A stretch of DNA of 64,000 bases from Chersky-806 sp038252255 (GCA_038252255.1 JBBSAM010000022.1:1-64000); one strand, 5' to 3'. Counted from the stretch's first letter, positions 28,111 to 40,003 are shown. Translations and numbers: made by a program. The notes: generated by a model not told the origin, from the letters alone.

Positions 28111-29568
<1,458 letters not shown>

Positions 29569-29696
29569 GAGCTACTCCATTGACAGGTCAAGGCACTGGG
29601 TTCGTGCCCGTTCAGATGGAGTCGGCCCGGAACACCGGATGACAGCCCCGACGGGGCCCGACCAGGCGTCCAGGTTAGCGCGCCACGATCCGTTCG
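29569..29696 (-). promoter_or_regulatory. ahcY leader with two potential hairpins
   Basis: The 128 bp between the ahcY start and the mobile element can form GGCAC/GTGCC (29592-29596 with 29604-29608) and a longer imperfect hairpin from GTCGGCCC (29621-29628) and GGGCCCGAC (29654-29662). I compared it with the known SAH and SAM-IV riboswitch cores and saw no match, so I call it only a structured leader/promoter region. Confidence 0.35.
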
Positions 29697-29704
29697 AAAA
29701 TCGC
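29697..29704. repeat. Left target-site duplication AAAATCGC
   Basis: Eight bases immediately outside the left inverted end of the mobile element, identical to 30642-30649 immediately outside the right end. Confidence 0.75.
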
Positions 29705-29760
29705 GGTAGTGGCTCAGTTTGAAGTTCCTGGCTGAGCGAGACGGTCGTAGCCTTTGCGCC

Positions 29761-29886
29761 GTGAAAGCGGCAGAGACGTTCTTGTTCTGGTTCCCCCTGC
29801 TCCTGGTTGGCTCGGTCCTCTGGCAACTCGGCACTGAGAACTGGTCCGGTGCTGCTGCCGTCAGAGGCAGCTCGGAAGGCGGCTGA
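29761..29886 (+). CDS. Possible 41-aa single-helix peptide inside the mobile element
   Basis: A GTG-started frame of 41 codons whose N-terminal third is strongly hydrophobic (TFLFWFPLLLVGSVLWQL, about 6-23), followed by a small polar tail. It could be a membrane peptide, but no ribosome binding site is clear and no homologue is recognised. It may be a chance frame. Confidence 0.2.
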   Translation: MKAAETFLFWFPLLLVGSVLWQLGTENWSGAAAVRGSSEGG

Positions 29887-29919
29887 GGCTCGTTGGAGTG
29901 ACGGCTAGCTGTAGTGACC

Positions 29920-30075
29920 ATGGACGTTGTTGAGGGTCTGGTGGTCCACGGTTGAATCGAGCTATCTCATCGGCGACGGCCTGGAAGTGGTGGCGGCGGT
30001 TCCGTCTTGAGGGCGACGCGGGATTGACGACCCACGCCACGACAGCCGACCCAGACGAAAGCAGCCATGCGGCCG
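29920..30075 (+). pseudogene. Transposase N-terminal fragment, IS481-like helix-turn-helix
   Basis: Two frames together recall the N-terminus of an IS481-type transposase. MDVVEGLVVHG (ATG 29920) runs into a stop at 29953-29955. From 29952, in another frame, RAISSATAWKWWRRFRLEGD then AGL gives the typical recognition helix. A deletion or frameshift has removed the linking helices, and the catalytic DDE part is absent. It lies within the mobile element but may come from a different, nested element. Confidence 0.55.
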
Positions 30076-30305
30076 TGCTCGCATTGGTCGCGACCGACCA
30101 GGCTCGTTTGATCCTCCTGCCCGTGCTCGAAGGCTACGCATCCGGTACGGCTGTCGCTTTGGGGCCTCGGCCTGCTTCGAGTTAACCGCTCACTAACTTC
30201 GGCACATCTAGCGTGATTGCGGGCAGGACAACCCCTGTTGACCTCGGACGCTCCCTGCCCGCGCCCGGAGTCCAGGGGGTCCCTGCCCCTTTCGCGAGGT
30301 GGGCA

Positions 30306-30488
30306 GTGAGCAAACTCAACGTCAGTCCGTATCACTCGGTTCGCCTGCACCGTCACGACCGCGTGTACCACGACCGCGCCGACTGTCCGACCGGCAAGCT
30401 CATCCACTCCGAAGCACTCGCCAAGGGAACTGGCGGACTCCGACGCTGCGAACAATGCCGCGTCCTCGATGACGAGGCGGAGCAGTAG
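30306..30488 (+). CDS. Small cysteine-motif protein (HDRVYHDRADCPTGK...RRCEQC)
   Basis: 60 aa, GTG start with GAGGTGG upstream. The pattern VYHDRADCPTGK (about 17-28), then I..E.L..GTGGLRRCEQC (about 30-51), recalls short uncharacterised bacterial proteins of the form VYH...DC..G..I......GTGG...C..C. Three cysteines and nearby histidines could bind a metal. It lies inside the mobile element as a passenger. Function unknown. Confidence 0.55.
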   Translation: MSKLNVSPYHSVRLHRHDRVYHDRADCPTGKLIHSEALAKGTGGLRRCEQCRVLDDEAEQ

Positions 30489-30842
30489 CCCGAAGCCACT
30501 TGGTCGGCGGGGTCCAGACCTGAACCAAGGGTGATCATCGGCCTGCGGGGTTGCGACAGGGCCGAGAAACGAGAGGCTAGGTCCGCGTCGACACCCATTG
30601 CGACCAATCTCGGGGACCTCGATCCAAACTGAGCCGCTACCAAAATCGCGGTGCGCGGCGTTCACGAGCTGGACGTGCTGTGGCCGGGGTCTGTCCGCAG
30701 GTGACGCAGGGCCCCGACCAGCGGTCCGGGTTCGGATGAGCGCGGGTTTTCGCGAGCCGAGCTCGTCGCGGCCCCCGCGTTCGGCGCTGCCCATGGCCCC
30801 AGTATGAAACCGTCCCCGGGCCACCGGACCAGGAGCAGGTGA
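30489..30842. other. Intergenic: right end of mobile element and cupin downstream region
   Basis: 354 bp with no credible gene. It holds the right inverted end (30625-30641) and target duplication (30642-30649). The remaining 193 bp before the cupin stop show nothing recognisable. Confidence 0.5.
30642..30649. repeat. Right target-site duplication AAAATCGC
   Basis: Exact copy of 29697-29704, abutting the right inverted end. Confidence 0.75.
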
Positions 30843-31277
30843 TCAGGTGGCCGGGGCCTGCCAGCCGCGGCCGGCGCTGGCCCGGACGGCCTCGGTCTCG
30901 TCGGGGCGGGCGTAGTCGTCCTCGAGCCGGTGCGTGGTCCCGATCTCGGGGGTGGAGACCTCGAGCACGTCGCAATCCGTGACTCCGACGAGCCGGTGGC
31001 GCTGGCCGATCGCCACCGTGTAGCCCACCCCGGGCTGCAGCTCGGTCTCGACGAGCTCGCCGCCGCCGTCGTCCCACACCACGAGCGCCCGGCCGTTCAG
31101 GAGGAACCAGGACTCGGTCTTGGCGTCGTGCACCTGGAGCGAGAGGCGCTTCCCTGCGTCGATGTGCAACACCTTGCCCACGTACGGCCGGTCCCGGGGC
31201 GTCCAGAGGACCTCGTAGCCCCACGGCTTCTCGGTCCGGCTCGCGAACCCCTCGACCGAGATTCCTTCACCACTCAC
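30843..31277 (-). CDS. Cupin, mannose-6-phosphate isomerase type II-like
   Basis: 144-aa single cupin. SRTEKPWGYEVLW (about 13-25) and LSLQVHDAKTESWFLLNGRALV (about 45-66) resemble the C-terminal isomerase domain of type II ManC/AlgA proteins, in which histidines and a glutamate bind the metal. The following genes (PGI/PMI, Trm112, manB) support a mannose-phosphate role. A cupin with only a binding or regulatory function is also possible. Confidence 0.75.
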   Translation of the reverse strand: MSGEGISVEGFASRTEKPWGYEVLWTPRDRPYVGKVLHIDAGKRLSLQVHDAKTESWFLLNGRALVVWDDGGGELVETELQPGVGYTVAIGQRHRLVGVTDCDVLEVSTPEIGTTHRLEDDYARPDETEAVRASAGRGWQAPAT

Positions 31278-31341
31278 GATCTCTGCTCCCTGGATTCAAC
31301 GGCGGCAAGCGTGCCGACGGGTTCGGTCGCAGCGGCATCCG

Positions 31342-32379
31342 TCATGCGAGCGCCCGCTTCAGCTGCGCGATCGCATCGACCGGTCCCGGGTCCACGTCGT
31401 TCTGCAACGCGAGGTAGCAGCTGGTCCAGTCGCCGACGTACATGAGATCGAGGAGCTGGGCCAGGCGCCCCTCCCCTTCCGCCTGCACCTCGAGCACCTG
31501 CCCGACGCACTCCTCCATGAGCGCGCGCGTCGCCGCGAAGCGCGGCGAGAGCCGCTCGTGCTCGCTCCCGTGGCGCAGCTCGACGAGCGTGAAGACCTGG
31601 CGGGTGACGTCGCCGTTCTGGCCCCAACCGCAGATCTCGTTGTGATCGAGCTCGGGATACGCGGCGAAGAACGCCGGCGCTTTCGCGTTCTCGTTCACGT
31701 CGCACTTCCAGCGCATCGCCGCGACCGCGCCGATCGCCCCTCCCCCGTAGACGAGCGGGATCGTCCGGTCGATCTTGCGGGCGAGCTCCCTGGCCGGGTT
31801 CGCGACGCCGGACACCTCCTGCCGGCAGCGATCGCGCCGGTGCGCCAGCTGCTCCTGCGCCTTCACGAGCAGCGCGTGCGCGTCGGGCAGCACTCCCATC
31901 TTGAACAGGGTGACGAACAGTGGCGCGACGAGCGTGCCGAGCGCGGAGCGCGGCATGTATCCCGGCATGCACTCGACGTGCAGCGCGCTGCGGAGATTGG
32001 CGAGCTCACCCCCACTCGACACCGTGACGAGCGTCGCCCCCGCACCGAGGGCACCCTCCGCCATCGACAGCGTCTCTTCGGTGTTCCCGGAGTACGACAC
32101 CGCGAACGCCAACGTCCCGGGGCCGACGTAACCGGGGGTGCGGTACTGCTTCAGGACCGCCACGGGTACGGGGAGCTGGGCGTTGTTCACGACGTTGAAG
32201 ACGTCGCCGGCGATTCCCGATCCACCCATGCCGAGCACGACGATGTTCTTCAGCGTCTCCGGCTCGGGAAGGTCGCTCGCGTGGATCGCCTCCCCCGCGG
32301 CCTCGTGGGCGGCCGCGAGCTGCTCGGGCAGTCCCGCAACCTGGTCGAGGAATCCCAGCGAATCCGCCGCGTCGCTCAC
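31342..32379 (-). CDS. Bifunctional phosphoglucose/phosphomannose isomerase (SIS domain)
   Basis: 345 aa. The N-terminal SIS domain has VVLGMGGSGIAGDV (about 47-60) and SYSGNTEETLSM (about 94-105); the C-terminal half matches the PGI/PMI C domain, with WKCDVNENAKAPAFFAAYPELDHNEI containing the catalytic Glu/His region. It interconverts Fru-6-P with Glc-6-P and Man-6-P. It ends 64 bp upstream of the cupin and follows Trm112 by 4 bp, forming a mannose operon with manB. Confidence 0.88.
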   Translation of the reverse strand: MSDAADSLGFLDQVAGLPEQLAAAHEAAGEAIHASDLPEPETLKNIVVLGMGGSGIAGDVFNVVNNAQLPVPVAVLKQYRTPGYVGPGTLAFAVSYSGNTEETLSMAEGALGAGATLVTVSSGGELANLRSALHVECMPGYMPRSALGTLVAPLFVTLFKMGVLPDAHALLVKAQEQLAHRRDRCRQEVSGVANPARELARKIDRTIPLVYGGGAIGAVAAMRWKCDVNENAKAPAFFAAYPELDHNEICGWGQNGDVTRQVFTLVELRHGSEHERLSPRFAATRALMEECVGQVLEVQAEGEGRLAQLLDLMYVGDWTSCYLALQNDVDPGPVDAIAQLKRALA

Positions 32380-32383
32380 GCCA

Positions 32384-32620
32384 CTAGCTCGCGAAGGTCG
32401 GGTGGATTCCGTCGGCCTCGGCCTTGGCGAGCAGGCGTTCGTGCTCGGTCTCGTTCACCGATTCGGCCTCGTCGATAAGCATGATCGGGATGTCGTCACG
32501 CACTGCGTACCGCCGCTTCAGTCGCGGGTTGTACAACGAGGACTCGTCCACGAAGTAGAGCAGTGGGCCCTTGTCCTCGGGGCAGGCCAGGATCTCGAGC
32601 AGCTGGGGGTCGAGTGCCAC
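32384..32620 (-). CDS. Trm112 family protein
   Basis: 78 aa. LLEILACPEDKGPLLYF (about 7-23) and RYAVRDDIPIMLIDEA (about 37-52) are the Trm112/YcaR signature. Only one cysteine of the CP.C zinc knuckle is present, so it may not bind zinc. Bacterial members are found beside phosphomannomutase genes in actinobacteria, as here, but their role is unknown. Confidence 0.88.
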   Translation of the reverse strand: MALDPQLLEILACPEDKGPLLYFVDESSLYNPRLKRRYAVRDDIPIMLIDEAESVNETEHERLLAKAEADGIHPTFAS

Positions 32621-32665
32621 GTGGATGTCTCCTCTAGGTCGTGCGGGCTCGCCGGTGGTGCGGTC

Positions 32666-34015
32666 TCACGCCTCGGCTCGGATGAGGTCCAGCACCTCTT
32701 CGGTGTGAGCATCGCACGCGAGCCGGTCGGCTGCCTCGACGTTCAGCCGCAGCAGCGGCTCGGTGTTGCTCGGCCGGAGGTTGAACCACCAGTCCCCGAG
32801 ATCCACGGTGAGGCCGTCGAGCCGGTCCTGCTCGGCCCCGCGGTACGCCCCGGCGACGCGCTCGATCACGGCCAGGGGGTCGCCGACGGTGGTGTTGATC
32901 TCGCCGGACTGGGCGTAGCGCTCGAACGGCTTGCGCAGCTCGGAGAGCGGCGCGGCGGCTCGGCTCAGCTGCTCCAGCACGACCATCGCGGCGATGAGCC
33001 CGGAGTCCGCGCGCCAGTTGTCGCGGAAGTAGTAGTGCCCTGAGTGCTCGCCGCCGAAGACCGCCTTCGTCTCGGCCATGACCTGCTTGATGAACGAGTG
33101 CCCCACCCGGGACCGGATCGGTGTCCCACCCATCTCGCGGATGACCTCGGGCACGACCTTCGAGCAGATCAGGTTGTAGACCACGGTCTCGCCCGGGCCG
33201 GTCTTCTCGAGGATCCCCTTGGCCACGATCGCGGTCGTGATGGAACCGGAGATCGGCTGCGCCTGGTCGTCCACGAGGAACACGCGGTCCGCGTCGCCGT
33301 CGAACGCGAGCCCCACGTCGGCCCCGGCCTCGAGCACGGCCTTCTGCAACGACACGAGGTTCTCGGGCTGGATCGGGTCGGCCGGGTGGTTCGGGAAGGT
33401 GCCGTCGAGCTCGCCGAACAGGATGTCCAGGTCGAACGGCAGGGCATCGAACACCGCGGGTACCACCAGGCCACCCATGCCGTTCGCGGTGTCGGCGACG
33501 ACGCGGAGCGGCCGCAGGGCGCCGGTGTCGGCGAACGAGCGCACGTGGTCGGCGAACTCGGCCAGCAGGTCCCGGTGCTCGACCCGGCCCGCCTCCTCGG
33601 CTCGTTCGACCAGCCCGGCCGCGACCGCTTCCTTGATCTGTACGAGACCTGTCGCCTCGCCGACCGGGGCCGCCGAGGCCCGGCACATCTTGATGCCGTT
33701 GTACTGGGCCGGGTTGTGGCTCGCGGTGAACATCGCGGCCGGCGCGTCGAGCTTGCCCGAGGCGAAGTAGACGAGGTCGGTCGAGGCCAGGCCGACATCC
33801 ACCACGTCGGCGCCGGCGAGGGTCGCGCCTTCGATGAACGCTTGGCTGAGCGGGACCGACGACGGGCGCATGTCGCGCCCGACGATCACGGTCGAAGCCG
33901 CGGTGAACCGGGCGAAGGCATTGCCGATCTTCTTCGCGACGGACTCGTCGAGCTCCTCGGGATAGAGGCCTCGGACGTCGTACGCCTTGAAGATGATGTC
34001 GAGCGAGTCGGCCAC
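32666..34015 (-). CDS. manB: Phosphomannomutase/phosphoglucomutase
   Basis: 449-aa alpha-D-phosphohexomutase, Man-6-P to Man-1-P. The phosphoserine loop is FTASHNPAQYNGIK (about 95-108), the metal loop FDGDADRVF (about 239-247), the sugar loop GGEHSGHYYF (about 321-330), and the phosphate loop near the C-terminus PSNTEPLLRLNVEA. Together with the isomerase and the ManC-like gene at 49259 it can supply activated mannose for envelope glycans. Confidence 0.94.
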   Translation of the reverse strand: MADSLDIIFKAYDVRGLYPEELDESVAKKIGNAFARFTAASTVIVGRDMRPSSVPLSQAFIEGATLAGADVVDVGLASTDLVYFASGKLDAPAAMFTASHNPAQYNGIKMCRASAAPVGEATGLVQIKEAVAAGLVERAEEAGRVEHRDLLAEFADHVRSFADTGALRPLRVVADTANGMGGLVVPAVFDALPFDLDILFGELDGTFPNHPADPIQPENLVSLQKAVLEAGADVGLAFDGDADRVFLVDDQAQPISGSITTAIVAKGILEKTGPGETVVYNLICSKVVPEVIREMGGTPIRSRVGHSFIKQVMAETKAVFGGEHSGHYYFRDNWRADSGLIAAMVVLEQLSRAAAPLSELRKPFERYAQSGEINTTVGDPLAVIERVAGAYRGAEQDRLDGLTVDLGDWWFNLRPSNTEPLLRLNVEAADRLACDAHTEEVLDLIRAEA

Positions 34016-34060
34016 GATGCGGGGGCCCCGAGAGTCCTCACCGCCGGGAAGGCGGGACGA

Positions 34061-36604
34061 TCATGGTAGCGCCGGCTCCTCGGGTCGCCCCGGGGAGTTG
34101 TCCCGGGGTTCCGGCTCGTCGAGCTCGTCGAGCCCGTCTTCGACGGCGGGTGAAGGCGGATCGGCCCCCGGGCCGGGGTCGGGATCGGTGCCCCGGTCCG
34201 CGGCGCGCGGCCGCCACCGCACGAGGCCGACGAGGCCGGCCACCCCCACGATCGTGAGGAAGATGCCGATCCACTCCGGACCGCTGCGGGCGTAGTGGAG
34301 GCTCACCGAGCGTGACGTCGGCACCACCACCATGAGGTTCGGCGTCAGGCGCCACGGCCCGTTCGCCCCGCTCGCCTCCCAGTTGGGGAAGTAGGAGGTG
34401 CGGACCACGACGGGCACGCCGGTGCGCGACACATGGAACGAGACGGAGTCGTCGCTCTGGCGGACCGCCGAGACCTTCACCGACGGCAGGCGCCGGCGCG
34501 GTGCGGTGTCCGCCCGGGCGGGCTGCACCCGCGCCCAGCTCGCGGGGCCGCCGGCGGCGAGCGGACGGTCGAGCGCGGCCGGATCGTTCCACCAGCCCGC
34601 GGCGAGGCACTCCCACGCGCCGAGCTCCGGATCCTTCTGGCCCGCGATCGGCTTCCGGCCGAAGCACTCCGACTGCGTGCCGGCCCGCGCGTCGACGACG
34701 ACCGGCTCGTAGCGCAACGGCGCGACGGTGGCGGCGTCGCGCACCGCGTAGATGTCCCAGCCGCTCGGCGGCGCTCCGTCGAGGTCCGGAACCTGCGCGA
34801 CGAGTCGTAGGCCCGGGTTCGCGGCCGCGTGCTGCTTCGCCTCGGTCGAGTACGCCATGTAGTAGCGGACACCGAGGAGCCGCATGTAGCGGACACCGAG
34901 GTTGAAGTCGTCGATCGAGCGGTAGTCCAACCCACGCACCGGATTCGATGCGTTACCCGGACCGGACAGTGGCGCGACCGCCATGAAGTGGTACGGAGTC
35001 GTAGCCGCGGACTCGTAGTAGAGACCTTCCATCGACGCGATGCGCCCGTGCGTCCAGTACGGCAGGAGCATCAGCGCGAGCGACGTTCCGTAGGTGTCGA
35101 TGGCCTGCCCGCCCTCCCACATCGCGCGGCCCGGTGGTAGCCGGTTCATCGTGTCGATGAGCCGCTTGTACTCGCGGTACGGCTTGGGCTTCGTGCTCGA
35201 GGGTGACGCATCCTGGTACCCCGAGTAGTTCCACTGGGCCCAGAAGTCGAGGAACCCGCGGGAGATGTGCGCGGACCACAGCGCGCCCCCGCTCACCAGC
35301 ACGACGAGCACGACCGCGGTGACGCTCTTGACCAGCCGGAAGCGCCGACCGTCGATGACGGGGTCCAGCTCCCATTCCTCGCTCGGCCCGGGCGGCGGGC
35401 CGAGCCAGACGAGCGCGAGCTGCTGCGACACGCCACGGGCCATCTCGGCCACACCCGCGGCGGCGAGCAGGTAGAGGCCGAGGTACCAGAACGGCAGGAA
35501 GCGCAGGTTCCACGCGTGCAGCTCGGGCCAGACGCGGAACACGAGCGCGAACGTCAGCGAGAGCGTCAGGATCGTGAGGATGGCCCGATCGCGGCGCACG
35601 AGCCCGATGAGCGCGCCGATCCCCGCGAGGCCGATGACCCACCAGAGCTCACCCGGGAAGAGGTAGTCGATGTACCAGGTGAGCTTCTCGTAGCGCATGT
35701 TCGCCGTGTACCCGAACGTGGCGAGCAGCGGGACGGTCCAGAACGCGGTGAGCAACGCGCCGACTGCCGCGACCGCGACCGCCACCCGCAGGTTGCGGAG
35801 CGGTCGGTAGAACAACCAGACGACCACGGCGCCCACGACGACGAAGATGCCCACGACCACATGGCTCAGGATCGTGACCGCGAGCAGCAGCGCCGGGAGC
35901 CAGATGCGGCGACCAGTCCGGAGCGAGAACGCGAACGCGCCGAGGAACGAGACTCCGAACACCAGCGCCAGCGTGAAGGAGTACTCCCCCGCCAACGCGC
36001 TCACGATCGGCCCACCCATGATGCGCTGGTTGAACTGGATCGTCGCGTTGTGGGTTCCGGGCGCCGCGGCGACACCCTTGAAGAACAGGAACAGCGTCGT
36101 GCCGATGGCGAACAGCTCGGGACCGGGGCGCCGCACGCGCAGACCGCGTCCGAGGAAGTACGCGCTCGCCGGGAGCAGCACCGGCCCGAGCGCGGTCACG
36201 AGCTTGAACGCGATGTTGTACGGCAGGACCAGGTCGGCCACGACGACGAGCACGGCCGGGAACGGGAAGTAGAACTGGCCGGCGGGGAACCCCGCGAACC
36301 AGTCCGGGGACCAGCCGGCGACCCGGAACGAGGGCAGCAGGTGGTCCCGGAGGTAGGCCGGGAACCACACGTGGGCTCCCATGTCCCCGCCGTTGGCGGT
36401 GGTGTCGCGCAGCAGCAGCGCCGGGTCCAGCTGGAAGAAGACCACCAGGCTGCAGCTGAGGACGACGAGGATCCCGAGGATCCGCCAGACCAGGCTCAGG
36501 TCCCGGTCGGGTGGGGGAAGCTCGGTGTCGGAGAACGCCGGCACCTCTCGGGGCGGCTCCGGATCGGGCGCGACCGCGGGCGGCGGAAGCGTGCGCACCG
36601 ACAT
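34061..36604 (-). CDS. Large polytopic membrane protein, GT-C/YfhO-like envelope protein
   Basis: 847 aa. A proline-rich N-terminus is followed by about 11-12 hydrophobic helices (about 42-430). The first loop contains NGGDMGAHVWFPAYLRDHLLP, where the acidic residue and histidine recall the first catalytic loop of GT-C glycosyltransferases. Then comes a large extracytoplasmic domain (about 440-780), a last helix near 785-803 and an acidic tail. Similar proteins are annotated as 6-pyruvoyl-tetrahydropterin-synthase-related membrane proteins or YfhO-like. A role in transferring lipid-linked sugars is inferred from topology and from the mannose neighbours. Confidence 0.6.
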   Translation of the reverse strand: MSVRTLPPPAVAPDPEPPREVPAFSDTELPPPDRDLSLVWRILGILVVLSCSLVVFFQLDPALLLRDTTANGGDMGAHVWFPAYLRDHLLPSFRVAGWSPDWFAGFPAGQFYFPFPAVLVVVADLVLPYNIAFKLVTALGPVLLPASAYFLGRGLRVRRPGPELFAIGTTLFLFFKGVAAAPGTHNATIQFNQRIMGGPIVSALAGEYSFTLALVFGVSFLGAFAFSLRTGRRIWLPALLLAVTILSHVVVGIFVVVGAVVVWLFYRPLRNLRVAVAVAAVGALLTAFWTVPLLATFGYTANMRYEKLTWYIDYLFPGELWWVIGLAGIGALIGLVRRDRAILTILTLSLTFALVFRVWPELHAWNLRFLPFWYLGLYLLAAAGVAEMARGVSQQLALVWLGPPPGPSEEWELDPVIDGRRFRLVKSVTAVVLVVLVSGGALWSAHISRGFLDFWAQWNYSGYQDASPSSTKPKPYREYKRLIDTMNRLPPGRAMWEGGQAIDTYGTSLALMLLPYWTHGRIASMEGLYYESAATTPYHFMAVAPLSGPGNASNPVRGLDYRSIDDFNLGVRYMRLLGVRYYMAYSTEAKQHAAANPGLRLVAQVPDLDGAPPSGWDIYAVRDAATVAPLRYEPVVVDARAGTQSECFGRKPIAGQKDPELGAWECLAAGWWNDPAALDRPLAAGGPASWARVQPARADTAPRRRLPSVKVSAVRQSDDSVSFHVSRTGVPVVVRTSYFPNWEASGANGPWRLTPNLMVVVPTSRSVSLHYARSGPEWIGIFLTIVGVAGLVGLVRWRPRAADRGTDPDPGPGADPPSPAVEDGLDELDEPEPRDNSPGRPEEPALP

Positions 36605-36704
36605 TCCCTCAGCATGGCAGCCGGGCGTTGGCGCGCCGGCGCGGCTGTCGGAGGTTCTCCGGAGCGCGAAGGGCGAACCGGGTCAGCCTCGGTGACGAGC
36701 TTGG

Positions 36705-36875
36705 TCAGCGGGCGACCCGGGCCATCTCGAGGACCCGGGTCAGCGAGAGGGGCCCGTCGACCGAGAGCCAGCTCTTCGCCTCGCAGCGACCGCACTGGCG
36801 GAACATGACGTCCTCGCCCGCGATCTTCATCCTGATCTCGACGACTCCACCGTTCGCACACCGGCTGCACTGCAT
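36705..36875 (-). CDS. 56-aa double CxxC zinc-ribbon protein
   Basis: A short gene with a clear start: GAGGAGCG about seven bases before the ATG. The protein begins MQCSRCANGGVVEIRMKIAG and has two CxxC knuckles, Cys3/Cys6 and Cys28/Cys31 (FRQCGRCEAKSW), about 22 residues apart: a minimal zinc ribbon. In other actinobacteria a DUF3499 gene sits at the corresponding place next to manB; I cannot show that this is homologous. RNA or protein binding is possible. Same strand and likely same transcript as the membrane protein and manB. Confidence 0.75.
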   Translation of the reverse strand: MQCSRCANGGVVEIRMKIAGEDVMFRQCGRCEAKSWLSVDGPLSLTRVLEMARVAR

Positions 36876-37074
36876 TCGACCCGCTCCTCTACTGGAGTTG
36901 CTCTGTGCTTCTGGTGTCGACGATTCGCCCGAATTTTCTGGAGGATGATCGAGGGATGAGAGGGATGATTGAGAGAATGATGAGCTGCGTTCTCCCTGGT
37001 CAGGGCGCTACCCGCCGCGACCGGCGGCGGCCGGCGAGCACGATGCTCAACCCTTCGGCCGCCGGGGAATGGAG

Positions 37075-37797
37075 TCACGAGACGAGCAGGACGACGGCCG
37101 ACAACAGGTTGAAGCCGACGTGCAGCAGGACCGACTCGGAGAGCTCGCCGGTACGAACCGCTCGGGTCGCGCTGATCACCGCGAGCAGGAGCAACGGTGC
37201 CATGAGCGGCAGCGTGCTCGGGTCCAGGAGGTGCGCGGCGGCGAAGACCACGGACGAGATCAGCACCGCCGCGAGCGGCGTCGTGCGGCGGAGCAGCGCC
37301 CGGAGGAGCAGGCCCCGGAACAGGAGCTCTTCGACCAACGGGGCCACCAGGGCCACCCCGAGGATGACGAGCACCAGCTCCGGGCCGTGGCTCCTCTCCA
37401 GCGTCTTCACGGCCTCCTGCTGGTCGACGCCCCCCGAGACCTGGTCGAGCAGCCCTACGAGCCCCAGGGAGACGAGCTGGAGCAGGACCCCGCCGGCGAG
37501 CCAGGGCCAGTCCCGGCCCCGGACCACCAGCCCGAAATCGCCCCGCAGCGTGCCGCGGCCCTTGAGCCGGCTCACCACGAGCAGGGCGATCAGGATGGCC
37601 CCGTTCTGCGCGAACAGGCCGACGACGAGGTCGATGCCGTCCGTGTGGCTGACCCCGGTGCGACCCCGCACCGCGGCGGCGATCGATGCCGCGATCGCGC
37701 CGACGACCAGGCCGGCGAACCAGACCCAGACCACGTCACCGAGCCCCCACCGCACGGCCCGCCGGGTCGGATTGCGCGCTGCGCCCACGAACCGCAC
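37075..37797 (-). CDS. CPBP family intramembrane metalloprotease
   Basis: 240 aa, about six to eight hydrophobic helices. The conserved motifs are VAPLVEELLFRGLLLRAL (EExxxR, about 152-169), FAAAHLLDP (second motif, about 189-197) and the C-terminal LLHVGFNLLSA (HxxxN), together the glutamate/histidine active site of CAAX/CPBP (Abi) proteases. GTG 37797 is preferred because longer in-frame starts run into the dispersed repeat at 37814-37870. Substrate unknown. Divergent from ftsH. Confidence 0.82.
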   Translation of the reverse strand: MRFVGAARNPTRRAVRWGLGDVVWVWFAGLVVGAIAASIAAAVRGRTGVSHTDGIDLVVGLFAQNGAILIALLVVSRLKGRGTLRGDFGLVVRGRDWPWLAGGVLLQLVSLGLVGLLDQVSGGVDQQEAVKTLERSHGPELVLVILGVALVAPLVEELLFRGLLLRALLRRTTPLAAVLISSVVFAAAHLLDPSTLPLMAPLLLLAVISATRAVRTGELSESVLLHVGFNLLSAVVLLVS

Positions 37798-37813
37798 GCT
37801 AATGCCAGCTCCC

Positions 37814-37870
37814 TTTCCGGAGATCTCCCTCGGCCGGACGCCGAAAAGGGGAGATCTCGGGCGGCCGAGG
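37814..37870. repeat. Inverted pair of the GATCTCC/CGGCCG repeat, copy 5
   Basis: The plus-strand arm TTTCCGGAGATCTCCCTCGG then CCGGACG (37814-37840) is followed by a minus-strand core CCGAGATCTCC (37850-37860). CCTCGGCCG and CGGCCGAGG arms also pair (5' arm near 37828-37837, 3' arm 37862-37870). Unlike copies 1-4 it lies between divergent genes, upstream of both. Confidence 0.5.
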
Positions 37871-38006
37871 CGGTCGCGCACCGGGCCCGGGAATCTTGTG
37901 ACCGTGGGCGTCGTTTGACGTCGTGAGACCGCCACGAGGGCCCACCGGCTCTACGATGGTGCCCCGACGGGCGTCGAGCCCGCATGAACGAGGAGCCCGA
38001 CTCCGA

Positions 38007-39995
<1,989 letters not shown>

Positions 39996-40003
39996 GCGAT
40001 AAG

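Larger units (their letters stand above)
29705..30641. mobile_element. 937-bp mobile-element remnant with inverted ends and 8-bp target duplication
   Basis: The left end GGTAGTGGCTCAGTTTG (29705-29721) and the reverse complement of the right end (30625-30641, GGTAGCGGCTCAGTTTG) match at 16 of 17 positions. The 8-bp direct repeat AAAATCGC abuts both ends. Inside are a decayed transposase fragment, a possible 41-aa membrane peptide and a 60-aa cysteine-motif gene, but no complete transposase, so it must have moved with help in trans or has since decayed. The 8-bp duplication and GG ends fit several IS families (for example IS256 or ISL3 types), not typical IS481; the family is unassigned. It lies between ahcY and the mannose genes. 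Confidence 0.7.

Noticed and set aside
29569..29696. SAH or SAM-IV riboswitch upstream of ahcY
   Set aside because: I compared the leader with the conserved cores I know and found hairpins but none of the required conserved bases.
29705..30641. Assignment of the mobile element to the IS481 family from its transposase fragment
   Set aside because: The ends start with GG and the target duplication is 8 bp, which does not fit the usual IS481 TG ends; the fragment may be from a nested element.
36661..36690. Fourth copy of the 46-nt repeat (GGAGCGCGAAGGGCGAACCG)
   Set aside because: Shares GCGCGAAG and little else; not distinguishable from chance in GC-rich sequence.
36705..36875. Calling the small zinc-ribbon gene DUF3499
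   Set aside because: Only the position near manB suggests it; the sequence does not show the DUF3499 pattern I remember.
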